A stretch of 64,000 nt of DNA from Bradyrhizobium diversitatis (GCF_016031635.1 NZ_JACEGD010000007.1:62001-126000), one strand, 5' to 3'. Counted from the stretch's first letter, positions 26,780 to 35,694 are shown. The notes: a model not told the origin generated them from the sequence alone. Made by a program: numbers and translations.

Positions 26780-27871
26780 CTAACGATCTTGATTTGCGTC
26801 TGCGCGCTTGGAGGCGAGCCGCTTCACTGCGGTCATGGCCGCGTGCACCGCCACGGCGGCACCGACGGCGGCGGCCGCAGCCACGCCGATCTGGTCAGCG
26901 TTCTTCTCGATGCCAAACTGCTTGATGTTGGTCAGGCGATCGTAGAACGAGCCCTTGTCCCAGAAGCCGTCCTCGGAGCAGCCGATGCAGCCGTGGCCCG
27001 ACTGGATCGGGAAGGACACGCCGCCGTTCCAGCGCACGGTCGAGCAGGCGTTGTAGGTGGTCGGGCCCTTGCAGCCCATCTTGTAGAGGCAATATCCCTT
27101 GCGCGCCGCCTCGTCGTCCCACTCCTCGACGAACTGCCCGGCATCGAAATGCGATCGCCGATAGCACTTGTCGTGAATGCGCTGTGAGTAGAACATTTTC
27201 GGCCGGCCATGACGGTCGAGCTCCGGCAGCTTGCCGAAGGTCGTGATGAAGGTGATGACGCCGGTCATCACTTCGGCGATCGGGGGGCATCCTGGCACCT
27301 TGATGATCGGCTTGTTGGTGATGACCTTGTCGATGGGCGTGGCCTGCGTCGGATTGGGTTTGGCCGCCTGCACGCACCCCCAGGACGCGCATGCGCCCCA
27401 GGCAATGATCGCCATAGCGTCGTCGGCCATCATCTTAAGCTTCTCGAGAAAGGGCTTGCCGCCGTCGATGCAGAACATGCCGCCCTCGTTCAGCGGCGGA
27501 TTGCCTTCCACGGCAAGAATGTACTGACCCTTGTGTTTGGCGCGGGTCTCTTTGAGGATCGCTTCCGCCTGATGGCCTGCAGCCGCCATGATGGTATCGT
27601 CATAATCGAGCGAGATCATCGACAGCACGGCATCCTTCGCCAACGGATGCGCGGAGCGGATGAAGCTCTCCGAGCAGCAGGTGCATTCAAGACCATGCAT
27701 CCAGATCACCGGCACACGCGGTTTGGTTTCGAGCGCGTTGGCGATGCGATCCGCCGCCAACGGCTCAAGCCCGAGGCTCGTCGCCGTCAGGCTGCAGAAT
27801 TTGTGAAAACTCCGACGCGTGATGCCCTGCCGCCTGATCACGCTGTAAAATGTTTCCATTGCCGCGCCCAT
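26780..27871 (-). CDS. hupS: Uptake [NiFe]-hydrogenase small subunit
   Basis: 363 residues from the ATG at 27871, which has GGGAGGGG directly upstream. An N-terminal Tat signal ([11 protein letters not shown]) exports the HupSL pair. Cys ligands of three iron-sulfur clusters are visible, including [24 protein letters not shown] and [16 protein letters not shown]. The C-terminal hydrophobic anchor ([16 protein letters not shown]) is present. The gene is headed by a sigma-54 promoter and a NifA-type upstream site. Confidence 0.97.
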   Translation of the reverse strand: MGAAMETFYSVIRRQGITRRSFHKFCSLTATSLGLEPLAADRIANALETKPRVPVIWMHGLECTCCSESFIRSAHPLAKDAVLSMISLDYDDTIMAAAGHQAEAILKETRAKHKGQYILAVEGNPPLNEGGMFCIDGGKPFLEKLKMMADDAMAIIAWGACASWGCVQAAKPNPTQATPIDKVITNKPIIKVPGCPPIAEVMTGVITFITTFGKLPELDRHGRPKMFYSQRIHDKCYRRSHFDAGQFVEEWDDEAARKGYCLYKMGCKGPTTYNACSTVRWNGGVSFPIQSGHGCIGCSEDGFWDKGSFYDRLTNIKQFGIEKNADQIGVAAAAAVGAAVAVHAAMTAVKRLASKRADANQDR

Positions 27872-27914
27872 GCCCCTCCCGTCGTGGGCTTTGAGTTGTC
27901 GATTCAACAAGGAC

Positions 27915-27930
27915 AGCAAGAAGCAGGCCA
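27915..27930 (-). promoter_or_regulatory. Sigma-54 (minus-24/minus-12) promoter of hupS
   Basis: Minus strand TGGCCTGCTTCTTGCT matches TGGCAC-N5-TTGCW with the invariant GG and GC ten bases apart. The start site would be near 27904, leaving a leader of about 33 nt before the hupS ATG. Confidence 0.65.
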
Positions 27931-28014
27931 ACCGCAGCGGCGCGCGGAGACTGGGGAGACCAAGATGTTACGGATTTGAATCGCCCAATTCACTGTGCGC
28001 GAAGAGATCGCGAC

Positions 28015-28030
28015 TGTGAGAAACGGAACA
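28015..28030 (-). promoter_or_regulatory. NifA-type upstream activator site of hupS
   Basis: TGTGAGAAACGGAACA is a perfect TGT-N10-ACA. It is 85 bp upstream of the minus-24 element, about 115 bp before the predicted start site, which is the normal distance for NifA. This layout matches the NifA-dependent hupSL promoter described for Rhizobium leguminosarum. Confidence 0.65.
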
Positions 28031-28550
28031 ATTCGATTTGCAGCTGGCAACGAGGTTTACGGAAAGCATACCTAGCGGTTCAGAAATATCTTGCAGTATC
28101 GTTCGCGAACTCACTTCTCCCGCAACATGGCGCAAACAGGGAGATTCCAAACAACCGGCTGGAAGTCGTCATCTCCCTGCTCGTTCTCCGGCTCATTGAC
28201 GCTTTCATCGAACAGCCGTTCTGCCAGAACGCGAAACGCCTGATGAAGCCCATGTCGGCTTGATCGAGGGCCGCGCACGGCAGCCAGGCATTGGTGGCGG
28301 TCGGCGATGGCAGGATCGAGCGCTATTAGAATCATTGCGCCGACCACCTGGAATTTCCGGCCGCGCAATTCCGTCGATGCCGACGGGCCGCTGTAGGCGG
28401 CACGGTCTTTCAGCGTCTAAGTAGAAATCAGACTCACGCCGAAGCTTCTCATGAATGAGATGGCGAAAGCTTGCTGACGGTTTCGGTCCGAATTGGCTGA
28501 GAAAAGTGCTCGGTCGTTTCGGAAGAGGAACATTTGAAGGAGCGGCCGGA
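28031..28550. other. Intergenic region between the hup promoter and hipBA
   Basis: 520 bp without a convincing gene. The short frames on both strands have no Shine-Dalgarno or family resemblance. hupUV, hoxA and hupT, which accompany hydrogen-sensing systems, are not here. Confidence 0.5.
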
Positions 28551-28649
28551 AATACGCGACTGCGTATATTTTTGTTTTATACGCGCTTGCGCTTATTTTC
28601 TCGATATACGCACATGCGTATATTGACCATGTATACGCAGTCGCGTATA
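28551..28649. repeat. Four evenly spaced HipB operators
   Basis: Four 18-bp dyads of the form TATACGC-N4-GCGTATA lie at 28551-28568, 28578-28595, 28605-28622 and 28632-28649. Their centres are exactly 27 bp apart. The third and fourth are perfect; the first differs at one outer base and the second has a weaker right half (GCGCTTA). They sit directly before hipB, as autoregulatory operators of hipBA-type modules do. Confidence 0.85.
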
Positions 28650-28667
28650 TTGGCGCTCGAGGTTCAC

Positions 28668-28922
28668 ATGCCGCAGCACATCGCCCGCACCGAAAGACAA
28701 CTGGGAGCCATTCTACGAAGGGCTCGCAAGCAGGCCGGACTGACGCAATCCGCGCTCGGAAAAAACATCCATCTGCGTCAGGGAACCGTCTCCCGGCTTG
28801 AGGCGGGTGCACCCGCCGTTCAACTCCACACCCTCATGGAAGCGCTGGCTGCCCTTGACTTGGAATTGGTGGTTCGCCCGCGAAGTAAAGCGAGTGCGGC
28901 CGATATCGAGAGCGCATTCTAA
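28668..28922 (+). CDS. hipB: HipB-like antitoxin, Xre-family HTH
   Basis: 84 residues from the ATG at 28668 (MPQHIARTERQLGAILRRAR). The Xre HTH runs through AGLTQSALGKNIHLRQGTVSRLE. HipB neutralises the HipA kinase and represses the operon by binding the upstream dyads. Its stop overlaps the hipA start (TAATG). Confidence 0.9.
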   Translation: MPQHIARTERQLGAILRRARKQAGLTQSALGKNIHLRQGTVSRLEAGAPAVQLHTLMEALAALDLELVVRPRSKASAADIESAF

Positions 28923-30229
28923 TGCCCCGTCCGAAAGTCAACGCTCCGTTAAACGTGTTCGTAAATGGCCGCCTGGTCGGCGTACTCAAGCGCGAGTCCA
29001 GCGGCGCCATCGACTTTCGCTACGACGCGCAATGGCTCTCATGGCAGTCGACCTTCCCGATCTCGCTCTCCCTCCCCCTTCGCGAGGACCGCTATATCGG
29101 TGCTCCGGTCATCAACGTGTTCGACAACCTGCTGCCGGACAGTGAACCGATACGCAGGCGCGTCGCTGAACGTGTCGGCGCGACCGGTACCGACGCCTAC
29201 AGCATGCTCTCGGCTCTCGGACATGACTGTGTCGGCGCACTCCAATTTCTACCGGAAGGCATCGATCCGGGACCGGCGGGCAAGATCGAAGATAAGCTCA
29301 TCAGTGACGATGAAGTCGCGCATATCATTCAGAATCTGGCAGCGGCTCCGCTCGGTCTCGATGAGGACGAAGATTTTCGAATTTCCATCGCCGGTGCGCA
29401 GGAAAAGACCGCTTTGCTGCGCCAGGACGGCAAATGGTACAAGCCGGTGGGGACCACCGCCACCACCCATATCCTGAAGCCGCAAATAGGGCGCTTGCCG
29501 AACGGCATCGATCTCTCAAACAGCGTCGAGAACGAATTCTTCTGCCTCAAACTCATTTCAGCTCTTGGTATCCCGGCAGCGAACGTCGAGATGACTGATT
29601 TTGGAGGCCGCCGGACGCTCGTTGTCGAGCGTTTTGATCGCCGCTGGACAAGAGACAAGCGATTACTCCGCCTGCCCCAGGAGGATTGCTGCCAAGCGTT
29701 GTCGGTGCCGCCGACCAGAAAATACCAGTCGGATGGCGGGCCCGGACTAAAAGACATTCTGGAGCTGCTGAAAGGAAGCGATGCACCAACTCAAGATCTC
29801 ACGATGTTGCTCCGTGCGAGCATCGTGTTCTGGCTGATTGGAGCAACTGACGGTCACGCCAAGAATTTCAGCATCTTTCTCGGCCCCGGAGGCCGCTTTC
29901 GTCTGACACCACTTTATGACGTGCTAAGTGCACAACCCAGTCTGGACGCGAAGCAAATTCAACCCAAGGCACTTAAGCTTGCGATGTCGGTCGGCAAGAG
30001 CCGACACTACACCGTGAATGAAATCCTACCTCGGCACTTCATACAGACGGCCGAGATCTCCGGCGTCGGGCTTGCCGTCGTACGCTCCATCTTCAAGGAT
30101 CTCGCAGAAACGTTCGAAACAGCGTTTAATGATGTGCTCAAAGCCCTTCCTAGGGACTTTCCCGAGCAACTAACAAGCTCGATACGGACTGCCGCCCTTC
30201 ATCGCACCAGCCTCATCGCCGAGGCCTGA
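28922..30229 (+). CDS. hipA: HipA-like serine/threonine kinase toxin
   Basis: 435 residues, full length for HipA. An N-terminal subdomain (LNVFVNGRLVGVL) is followed by the nucleotide-binding loop ISIAGAQEKTALL (153-165), the catalytic segment GATDGHAKNFSIFL (307-320) and the metal-binding YDVLS (332-336). All key residues are kept, so the toxin looks active. Known HipA phosphorylates glutamyl-tRNA synthetase and causes growth arrest. A plausible island-maintenance module. Confidence 0.92.
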   Translation: MPRPKVNAPLNVFVNGRLVGVLKRESSGAIDFRYDAQWLSWQSTFPISLSLPLREDRYIGAPVINVFDNLLPDSEPIRRRVAERVGATGTDAYSMLSALGHDCVGALQFLPEGIDPGPAGKIEDKLISDDEVAHIIQNLAAAPLGLDEDEDFRISIAGAQEKTALLRQDGKWYKPVGTTATTHILKPQIGRLPNGIDLSNSVENEFFCLKLISALGIPAANVEMTDFGGRRTLVVERFDRRWTRDKRLLRLPQEDCCQALSVPPTRKYQSDGGPGLKDILELLKGSDAPTQDLTMLLRASIVFWLIGATDGHAKNFSIFLGPGGRFRLTPLYDVLSAQPSLDAKQIQPKALKLAMSVGKSRHYTVNEILPRHFIQTAEISGVGLAVVRSIFKDLAETFETAFNDVLKALPRDFPEQLTSSIRTAALHRTSLIAEA

Positions 30230-30365
30230 CATCCCTATAGCGATCTTGGCGCTGTTCAAAATCCGTCAAGATCATCTCGACACGAGCGGCCAGACAACCG
30301 GCTCGTCGTCATCTCGTCTTCCGTGACAAAGAAGTCATTGCCCTGTAGTCGTAGCGAGCGGCGAC

Positions 30366-30560
30366 TTGGTCCGTTGGGTAGCGCGACGGTATGGATTGTC
30401 GCCGCACCAGTTGTTCGGCCGGCGACATCCATTGCGAGAAGCAGCAGGCGGTTATTGCGAAGAAGAAGTACAGGTTGTTCCGGCGGTGGTAGATGCCGTG
30501 ATGCCGGCGGCTGTTCCTGCTCATGAGCGCGGAGCGTGCGCTGAAAACTCTGTTCAGACA
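30366..30560 (+). pseudogene. IS66-family TnpA fragment
   Basis: VRWVARRYGLSPHQLFGRR and the following EEEVQVVPAVVDAV are typical of the HTH and linker of IS66 OrfA proteins. The reading frame is uninterrupted for about 65 codons, but the beginning and end are missing and it runs into the 3' end of the SGNH gene. It is a different IS66 type from the intact element at 41329. Confidence 0.6.
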
Positions 30561-30580
30561 ACCGGGTCCAGCGCTGTTGT

Positions 30581-31792
30581 TCACTTCGGCGGAGCATGTA
30601 GTGCCAATATGTCGGCGGCGATCTTCCGAGATATCCGGTCATTTCCATCCTCGCCATAATGCCCGCCGTCCATGTAAATCGGGTTGGCAACATCGGCAAA
30701 GATAGTACGTAAGTCATGAAACACGTTTTGCTCCAAACTCTCATCTTCTCTCTTGACCAACTTGCTTCTCATCAGAGAGTAAAGATCGTTTTTTCCTGGA
30801 AGCCGTTTCTCTGATTTTAAAAGCTGATCCTCTTCATATTTTGTCCTGTGTGTTTTATCAGACAGCTGAGGCTCAAGGTAGAATAATGTTCTGAAGGATA
30901 AGCTCCTTGAAATAGCCTCTATAAACCGAACATTCCCTAGATAGACATCTAGAGCTCCGTCAGACAACACGTCCAGTTTTTTCGAGCACCCGGCGAGCTG
31001 TGTTTTGCCGGTGAGCAGTCTTATCAGCGCGAAGTTTTCCAACCTTATGCTTATGCGCGCTTTTGCCTCCTTTTTAGGAGATATTTTTTCGAGGTTTGAG
31101 TTGCCAAGCGGAACGCCCGGTTCTCCTTCATAACAAGCGGAGAAAGCCTCAACCGATCCGCCGTAAAAGACCACCAAATCAGGAACATTCCGCTTTCTCA
31201 ATTCGAGAACGAGGCGAATCAAGCTTTGGGTCGTTACATCCCCAATGACTGCATAATTGGTGACGTCAGCGCTGATTCCATTTTCGGCTAACATTTTGGC
31301 GACAAGGGAGGGAATGGTGAAGTCGTCCCTAGATCCAAGCCCCCACAAAGTCGACCCGCCAAAAAAGAATATTTTCAACCTGGTACGCTTATCGTCCTTG
31401 ATTGCCTCGGAGTGCCACGTTCTTCTGGTGCCTTCGTGTACGTTAATGAATTTGCCCGCATAGTCCGTTTGTTGTGATTGCGTATATGAAGCCCACACCC
31501 GCGCCTTGGCATCGGTGAGTTCTTTGAAGTATTCTTCCGCCAGCTCGGGATTTGCATATACGCCAGAATTGGCTGCAGCCTTGGCGGCGCTTTGACGTTC
31601 TGTCTTGTCAGCTCTCTCGTAGTAGGATGTCAGCGACACTTCCAGAGTCGTCAGCAAAAGAAGAGCGACACCAAGGATTGCCCATATCTCGTTCAATAGG
31701 GCCGTCAAGCGAACGACCCTCGTCCTCACAGCGGCCGTTCTCAGCAGCGCATCTGCTTCCAAACGGTTTTCCGTGGAAGAGGATTCCTTCAA
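30581..31792 (-). CDS. Membrane-anchored SGNH-fold protein (second of two)
   Basis: 403 residues. One N-terminal membrane helix (about 33-56) is followed by an extracytoplasmic SGNH-hydrolase-like domain. The nucleophile block reads FFFGGSTLWGLG (Ser147) and the Asp/His block near the C-terminus reads YMDGGHYGEDGND. This type is common beside carbamoyltransferase and polysaccharide genes, where it may act as an acyl-esterase or transferase. Its ATG overlaps the stop of the preceding SGNH gene. The coding sequence looks AT-richer than the hup region, suggesting separate acquisition. Confidence 0.75.
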   Translation of the reverse strand: MKESSSTENRLEADALLRTAAVRTRVVRLTALLNEIWAILGVALLLLTTLEVSLTSYYERADKTERQSAAKAAANSGVYANPELAEEYFKELTDAKARVWASYTQSQQTDYAGKFINVHEGTRRTWHSEAIKDDKRTRLKIFFFGGSTLWGLGSRDDFTIPSLVAKMLAENGISADVTNYAVIGDVTTQSLIRLVLELRKRNVPDLVVFYGGSVEAFSACYEGEPGVPLGNSNLEKISPKKEAKARISIRLENFALIRLLTGKTQLAGCSKKLDVLSDGALDVYLGNVRFIEAISRSLSFRTLFYLEPQLSDKTHRTKYEEDQLLKSEKRLPGKNDLYSLMRSKLVKREDESLEQNVFHDLRTIFADVANPIYMDGGHYGEDGNDRISRKIAADILALHAPPK

Positions 31793-32796
31793 TTTACAGA
31801 GCCTCGAAAGTCTTCGGGAATTTGGGCCACTAGGACTCTCATAATTGACTCGGCGTAGAGTCCGGCCGCTTTACCGTTTGGGTGGGAGTCTGTGTTCGTG
31901 ACCCAGAGGGACTGTGGGGCTTGATTTTCCACAGCCGGAAGAAGGTCGAGAAATGGTATACTGAGCGCTTTCACCTTGGAGGCAACGAGACTCGTTATAT
32001 CCTGAAACGGATATGGGGACAGCTCGTGCAGTTCCGGGTAGTTCACTACAATGAGTTTGATGTTTCGCGCCTTGCAATAGCTCGCAAGTTCTTTCAGGGC
32101 AGCTTGTGCAACCAACCAGCCGGGTTCATTCGCTTGGTAGAGACCGCGATAATAGTGCTGCCAATCCGCCTTGCCGAAGTATGTTCGCAGAAGGGCATCG
32201 AAACGACCCGCGATGAATACTGCTGAATAGAAGTGCTCTAGAAGGAAATTCTCCGTCCTTCGCGGCGTTGGCTCTGCGTCATTGATAAAATAGTTCAGTA
32301 CGACGATGTCAGGCTTGTATACGTAAGCCTTTTTCATGAAGTACGTCGCTTCCATAGCTGTGTTGGCATTTCCAATCCCAGCATTTATGACCTCGAATTT
32401 CTTTTCCTTCGCGTTCAGCAATCTTTCCAATCGGTATGATGTGACGTCTTCAGGTCTTGCGCCCCATCCAAACGTCAAGGAGTCGCCCAGCATCATGATT
32501 CGGACTGTGCCATTCTCTTTCTCCACGGAATGTTCGCGATCGCGCCAACCTGCTGAGTTGATTGTGACTGGCACCCCCATGTAAACTCCACGCTTTCCAG
32601 GGCTATGTTCGTGCCCTGCGCCGGGTATGTCACTAACCACTTTCAGGTCTTTCGCGTAGCGCCACATTTCGATGTCAAAGTTGGTGCCGTCTGCCTGGGT
32701 TAGACGCACATAGAATTCCAGTAGGGCGACAGCCGTAATCAGGCTAGTAGCGATTGAAAGCATTCCGAAGATTGCGTTTTTTGTTTTGACATCCAT
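31789..32796 (-). CDS. Membrane-anchored SGNH/GDSL hydrolase-like protein (first of two)
   Basis: 335 residues with a signal-anchor helix (about 9-28) and a clear GDSLTFGWGA (nucleophile Ser106), VINAGIGNANT, and the Asp-x-x-His block NTDSHPNGKAAG. It is predicted to act outside the cytoplasm on ester-linked groups. It lies 95 bp downstream of the carbamoyltransferase and is translationally coupled to the second SGNH gene. Confidence 0.8.
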   Translation of the reverse strand: MDVKTKNAIFGMLSIATSLITAVALLEFYVRLTQADGTNFDIEMWRYAKDLKVVSDIPGAGHEHSPGKRGVYMGVPVTINSAGWRDREHSVEKENGTVRIMMLGDSLTFGWGARPEDVTSYRLERLLNAKEKKFEVINAGIGNANTAMEATYFMKKAYVYKPDIVVLNYFINDAEPTPRRTENFLLEHFYSAVFIAGRFDALLRTYFGKADWQHYYRGLYQANEPGWLVAQAALKELASYCKARNIKLIVVNYPELHELSPYPFQDITSLVASKVKALSIPFLDLLPAVENQAPQSLWVTNTDSHPNGKAAGLYAESIMRVLVAQIPEDFRGSVN

Positions 32797-32891
32797 GTGG
32801 ATGGTTTTCCTCGAAATGCGCGCTGAAATCGTTCGTACAGGAGGTAGAAAACATGACGGCTGCCGGGCGCACAGCTTGAACGCGTCGCGTT

Positions 32892-34727
32892 CTAGTCGAG
32901 TTCATAGCAACGACGATAGTTCTTCATTAGCGTTCTGCTCTGGTCTTCCTTCCGTAAGAGCGAATTGCCAACGGCCAGCATTTCGATGTCCGTCCCCATG
33001 AAACAGCGGAACGCATCCTCTGGAGTGCAAACGATCGGTTCTCCTCGCACGTTGAATGAGGTGTTCACGAGAACAGGGCATCCGGTTAGTTCCTTGAACT
33101 TCGATATCAGTCTGTGAAACCGCGGATTGGTCGTGTTGTCCACAGTCTGCACGCGTGCGGAGTAGTCCACGTGAGTGACGGCCGGAATTTCCGAGCGCAC
33201 GACGTTCAATTTATCGATACCGAAGAGTTGCTTTTGCTTTTCCGACATCGGCAACTGCTTGGTGCTCAGCACGTCGGCCACAAGGAGCATATAGGGGCTG
33301 TCGGAATGAAGCTGAAACCATTGCGACACGTCCTCTCGCAAAACACTCGGCGCAAATGGGCGGAACGACTCGCGATACTTCACCTTGCGATTTAGTTGCT
33401 TCTGGACAGTCGGTGAGCGGGGATCAGCAATAATGGAACGTCCGCCGAGCGCTCGCGGGCCGAACTCCATCCGACCCTGCATCCACCCAACCGCCTTACC
33501 GTCGATCAGAGCATTTGCGACACTGTCAATCAGTGCTTCATCGATTTCCGCCGTGAATACCGCGCCCGCCTGTCCTAGACGCTCTTCGATTTCGCGCTGA
33601 CTGAACTCCGGTCCGAGGTACGCGCCGTTCATGCTGTCGCCCGCATGGATGCTCCTCGGCTTTTCAAGCATGAGATGGTAGGCAGCCAGTGCTGCGCCCA
33701 CTGCGCCGCCGGCGTCGCCAGATGCCGGCTGAATCCAGATGCTGTCGAAGAGCTTCTCCCGCATGAGCTTTCCGTTCGCCACACAATTAAGCGCCACTCC
33801 TCCTGCGAGGCAGAGATTTCTCTGGCCGGTTGTAGTCCGGATTTCTTTTGCGAGCCTTAGGACGACCTCTTCGGTAACGGCCTGAATGGAGGCCGCTAGA
33901 TCCATCTCCCTCTGCGTCAACGCAGTTTCCGGGCGCCTGGCCGGGCCACCAAATAGCGTGTCGAAGCGACTATTGGTCATTGTTAGTCCGGTACAGTAGT
34001 CAAAGAAGCTCATGTCCAGGTGGAATGACCCATCCTGCTTGATGTCGATCAGGTGCTCCTTTATCAGTTGCACATACTTTGGCTCGCCATAGGGCGCCAG
34101 TCCCATTACCTTGTACTCACCGGAGTTCACCTTGAAACCGATGTAGTACGTGAACGCTGAGTACAACAAACCAAGCGAATGCGGAAAGTGAATCTCCTTG
34201 TAGACTGATAGTTCCTTTCCCTTACCGATCGCAAGCGAGGTGGTCGTCCACTCTCCGACACCATCCATCGTTAACACTGCTGCTTCGTGAAATGGCGACG
34301 GGAAGAACGCCGACGCTGCGTGACTGAGATGGTGCTCGGAAAAGCGGAGTCGGCTCGACCAATCAACATCATTCCCGAGGTGCTCGTTCAGGGCCTCAGC
34401 AATCAATGTTCTTTGAAACAGCTTGTCCTTTAGCCAAACCGGCATCGACGTTGCGAAGCTCTTAAATCCCTTTGGCGCGAAAGCTAGATAGGTTTCAAAT
34501 ATCCGCTCGAATTTGCTAAAGGGCTTGTCGTAGAAGACTACATAGTCGACGTCGGTTGGACATAGCCCTCCAGCGCGGAGACAGTAACGAGCCGCACAGG
34601 CAGGAAAGCCTGAATCGTGTTTTTTCCGCGTGAAGCGCTCTTCCTGCGCGGCAGCTACCAGTTGGCCCTCTGAGACGAGACAAGCGGCCGAGTCATGGTA
34701 GTAAGCTGAGATACCCAGGATATTCAC
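32892..34727 (-). CDS. NodU/CmcH/TobZ-family O-carbamoyltransferase
   Basis: 611 residues. The N-terminal Kae1-like domain starts with ILGISAYYHDSAACLV and carries the metal-binding HHLSHAASAFFPSPF. The C-terminal YrdC-like domain carries MQGRMEFGPRALGGRS and VNTSFNVRGEPIV. It makes carbamoyl-adenylate from carbamoyl phosphate and ATP and transfers carbamoyl to a hydroxyl. The start is GTG. Although NodU carbamoylates Nod factors, the neighbours here (DUF5989, SxtJ, SGNH) are those of a carbohydrate or secondary-metabolite module rather than a nod operon, so I do not call it nodU. Confidence 0.9.
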   Translation of the reverse strand: MNILGISAYYHDSAACLVSEGQLVAAAQEERFTRKKHDSGFPACAARYCLRAGGLCPTDVDYVVFYDKPFSKFERIFETYLAFAPKGFKSFATSMPVWLKDKLFQRTLIAEALNEHLGNDVDWSSRLRFSEHHLSHAASAFFPSPFHEAAVLTMDGVGEWTTTSLAIGKGKELSVYKEIHFPHSLGLLYSAFTYYIGFKVNSGEYKVMGLAPYGEPKYVQLIKEHLIDIKQDGSFHLDMSFFDYCTGLTMTNSRFDTLFGGPARRPETALTQREMDLAASIQAVTEEVVLRLAKEIRTTTGQRNLCLAGGVALNCVANGKLMREKLFDSIWIQPASGDAGGAVGAALAAYHLMLEKPRSIHAGDSMNGAYLGPEFSQREIEERLGQAGAVFTAEIDEALIDSVANALIDGKAVGWMQGRMEFGPRALGGRSIIADPRSPTVQKQLNRKVKYRESFRPFAPSVLREDVSQWFQLHSDSPYMLLVADVLSTKQLPMSEKQKQLFGIDKLNVVRSEIPAVTHVDYSARVQTVDNTTNPRFHRLISKFKELTGCPVLVNTSFNVRGEPIVCTPEDAFRCFMGTDIEMLAVGNSLLRKEDQSRTLMKNYRRCYELD

Positions 34728-34730
34728 TGG

Positions 34731-34883
34731 TCAGAACAGCGTGTAAACGAACGGCGCCATGACAGAGCCCTGCGCCAGAACTAGCAGAGCGGCGACGACA
34801 ACCATGAGAAGAATTGGGGGGGCGAGCCACATCTTTTTGCGAACACGCATGAAAGCCCAGAGTTCCTTGATGAAGAGAAACAT
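34731..34883 (-). CDS. Small DUF5989-like membrane protein
   Basis: 50 residues: MFLFIKELWAFMRVRKKMWL, then one hydrophobic helix and a short tail ending VYTLF. This is the size and pattern of the DUF5989 proteins that commonly sit between an SxtJ-like protein and a carbamoyltransferase. It ends 3 bp before the carbamoyltransferase GTG and starts 7 bp after the SxtJ stop, supporting one operon. Confidence 0.75.
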   Translation of the reverse strand: MFLFIKELWAFMRVRKKMWLAPPILLMVVVAALLVLAQGSVMAPFVYTLF

Positions 34884-34890
34884 ATTCGCC

Positions 34891-35292
34891 TCAGAACTGG
34901 TGTGTGAAGGACTGCCCCGTCGGACCTGGCGGGCTACGACTGATCCAGTAACTTGCGACCGGTCGTCGCTTCAAATGAAGCTCATCGCGCCCGAGCAAGC
35001 GAGCGACGAAGGCGATCGGTACTAGAAGCCCGAAATAAATGATGCCCAGAACCAGCGGGCTGACGATCCGTCCAAGCAACTGGCCGAAGTAGAACCAGAG
35101 CAGGTTGGGCGATGCGAGAATTCGCGGGACGGTCAACGCTATGCCGCCGAATGCGACACCAACCGCAAAGAGCGACACGTAAGCGGCAGCGAGCTGTCCC
35201 TTGATGGCCGCGCATACGCCCAACGCAAGAAAGACAGCACAAAATGTGAGGCCGAAGCGTCGATTGGACGGCAGCTTGGCCGGCACTCTCAT
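34891..35292 (-). CDS. SxtJ-family membrane protein
   Basis: 133 residues, with FGLTFCAVFLALGVCAAI as first helix and two further hydrophobic stretches, ending in a basic soluble tail. SxtJ-like proteins are found next to carbamoyltransferases in saxitoxin and polysaccharide clusters; their biochemical role is unknown. The ATG at 35292 with AGGGGG upstream was chosen; the in-frame extension to 35532 is Arg-rich and unlike the family. Confidence 0.7.
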   Translation of the reverse strand: MRVPAKLPSNRRFGLTFCAVFLALGVCAAIKGQLAAAYVSLFAVGVAFGGIALTVPRILASPNLLWFYFGQLLGRIVSPLVLGIIYFGLLVPIAFVARLLGRDELHLKRRPVASYWISRSPPGPTGQSFTHQF

Positions 35293-35306
35293 GCTATGCC
35301 CCCTGC

Positions 35307-35528
35307 TTATCGCGACTCGCAAGAATGGCCGCGCGGTACATACTCCGATACTGCGGCGACCTGAGCCAGAAGTTCGGACGACATCATTCCAGGGGCGACG
35401 GCTCTCGCGACGGTTCCGTTGGTCTCCGCGAAGTCGAGCCAGCCTGTGCTGGATGGCTGCAGAATCGCTGTGACGTGGACGGCTAGCGCAGCCCCTGCTT
35501 TCTGCGACAGTCCGAGTGGAGACGGCAC
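35307..35528 (-). CDS. Hypothetical 73-residue protein heading the carbamoyltransferase operon
   Basis: GTG start with GAGGAG 9 nt upstream, 15 bp before sxtJ-like, and about 42 nt downstream of the start site predicted by the sigma-54 promoter. It is an Ala/Val/Ser-rich small protein (MPSPLGLSQKAGAALAVHVT, later SSELLAQVAAVSEYVP). No family recognised. The overlapping frame from the ATG at 35532 runs into the SxtJ gene but has an unnatural composition, so this frame is preferred. Confidence 0.4.
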   Translation of the reverse strand: MPSPLGLSQKAGAALAVHVTAILQPSSTGWLDFAETNGTVARAVAPGMMSSELLAQVAAVSEYVPRGHSCESR

Positions 35529-35580
35529 TCATGCTCTCCTCGAAGTTCCCGTTAGCGTTGACGGCGCCCGGCCAGGGTTT

Positions 35581-35596
35581 GGCAATGATCGTGCCA
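35581..35596 (-). promoter_or_regulatory. Sigma-54 promoter of the carbamoyltransferase operon
   Basis: Minus strand TGGCACGATCATTGCC matches TGGCAC-N5-TTGCW at every position except the last. The predicted start near 35570 is about 42 nt before the first gene. The block is nearly palindromic, so the plus strand reads a weaker TGGCAATGATCGTGCC. Confidence 0.7.
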
Positions 35597-35694
35597 AGAC
35601 TGCGTCAGAGAAAAAGCCCGTGCTTCGAAAGCAGATAGTGCTCGCGAGCGGCCTATCAGAACATTGTTGTGATCCCGACCTAGCCGCAGACCGC

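Noticed and set aside
27894..27910. GTTGTCGATTCAAC near the hupS start as a FixK box
   Set aside because: Inner bases do not fit TTGAT-N4-ATCAA, and the position overlaps the transcription start predicted from the sigma-54 promoter.
28111..28368. 85-codon minus-strand frame upstream of hupS as an additional hup gene (for example hupE or hupU)
   Set aside because: Not hydrophobic like HupE, no Cys motifs of HupU, and it lies upstream of the mapped NifA-type site.
30256..30744. 162-codon minus-strand frame after hipA
   Set aside because: It overlaps the end of the SGNH gene in another frame and lies opposite the IS66 TnpA fragment; best explained as a shadow of that.
32892..34727. Calling the carbamoyltransferase nodU
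   Set aside because: Same superfamily, but the DUF5989/SxtJ/SGNH neighbours and the NifA-type rather than nod-box promoter point to another role.
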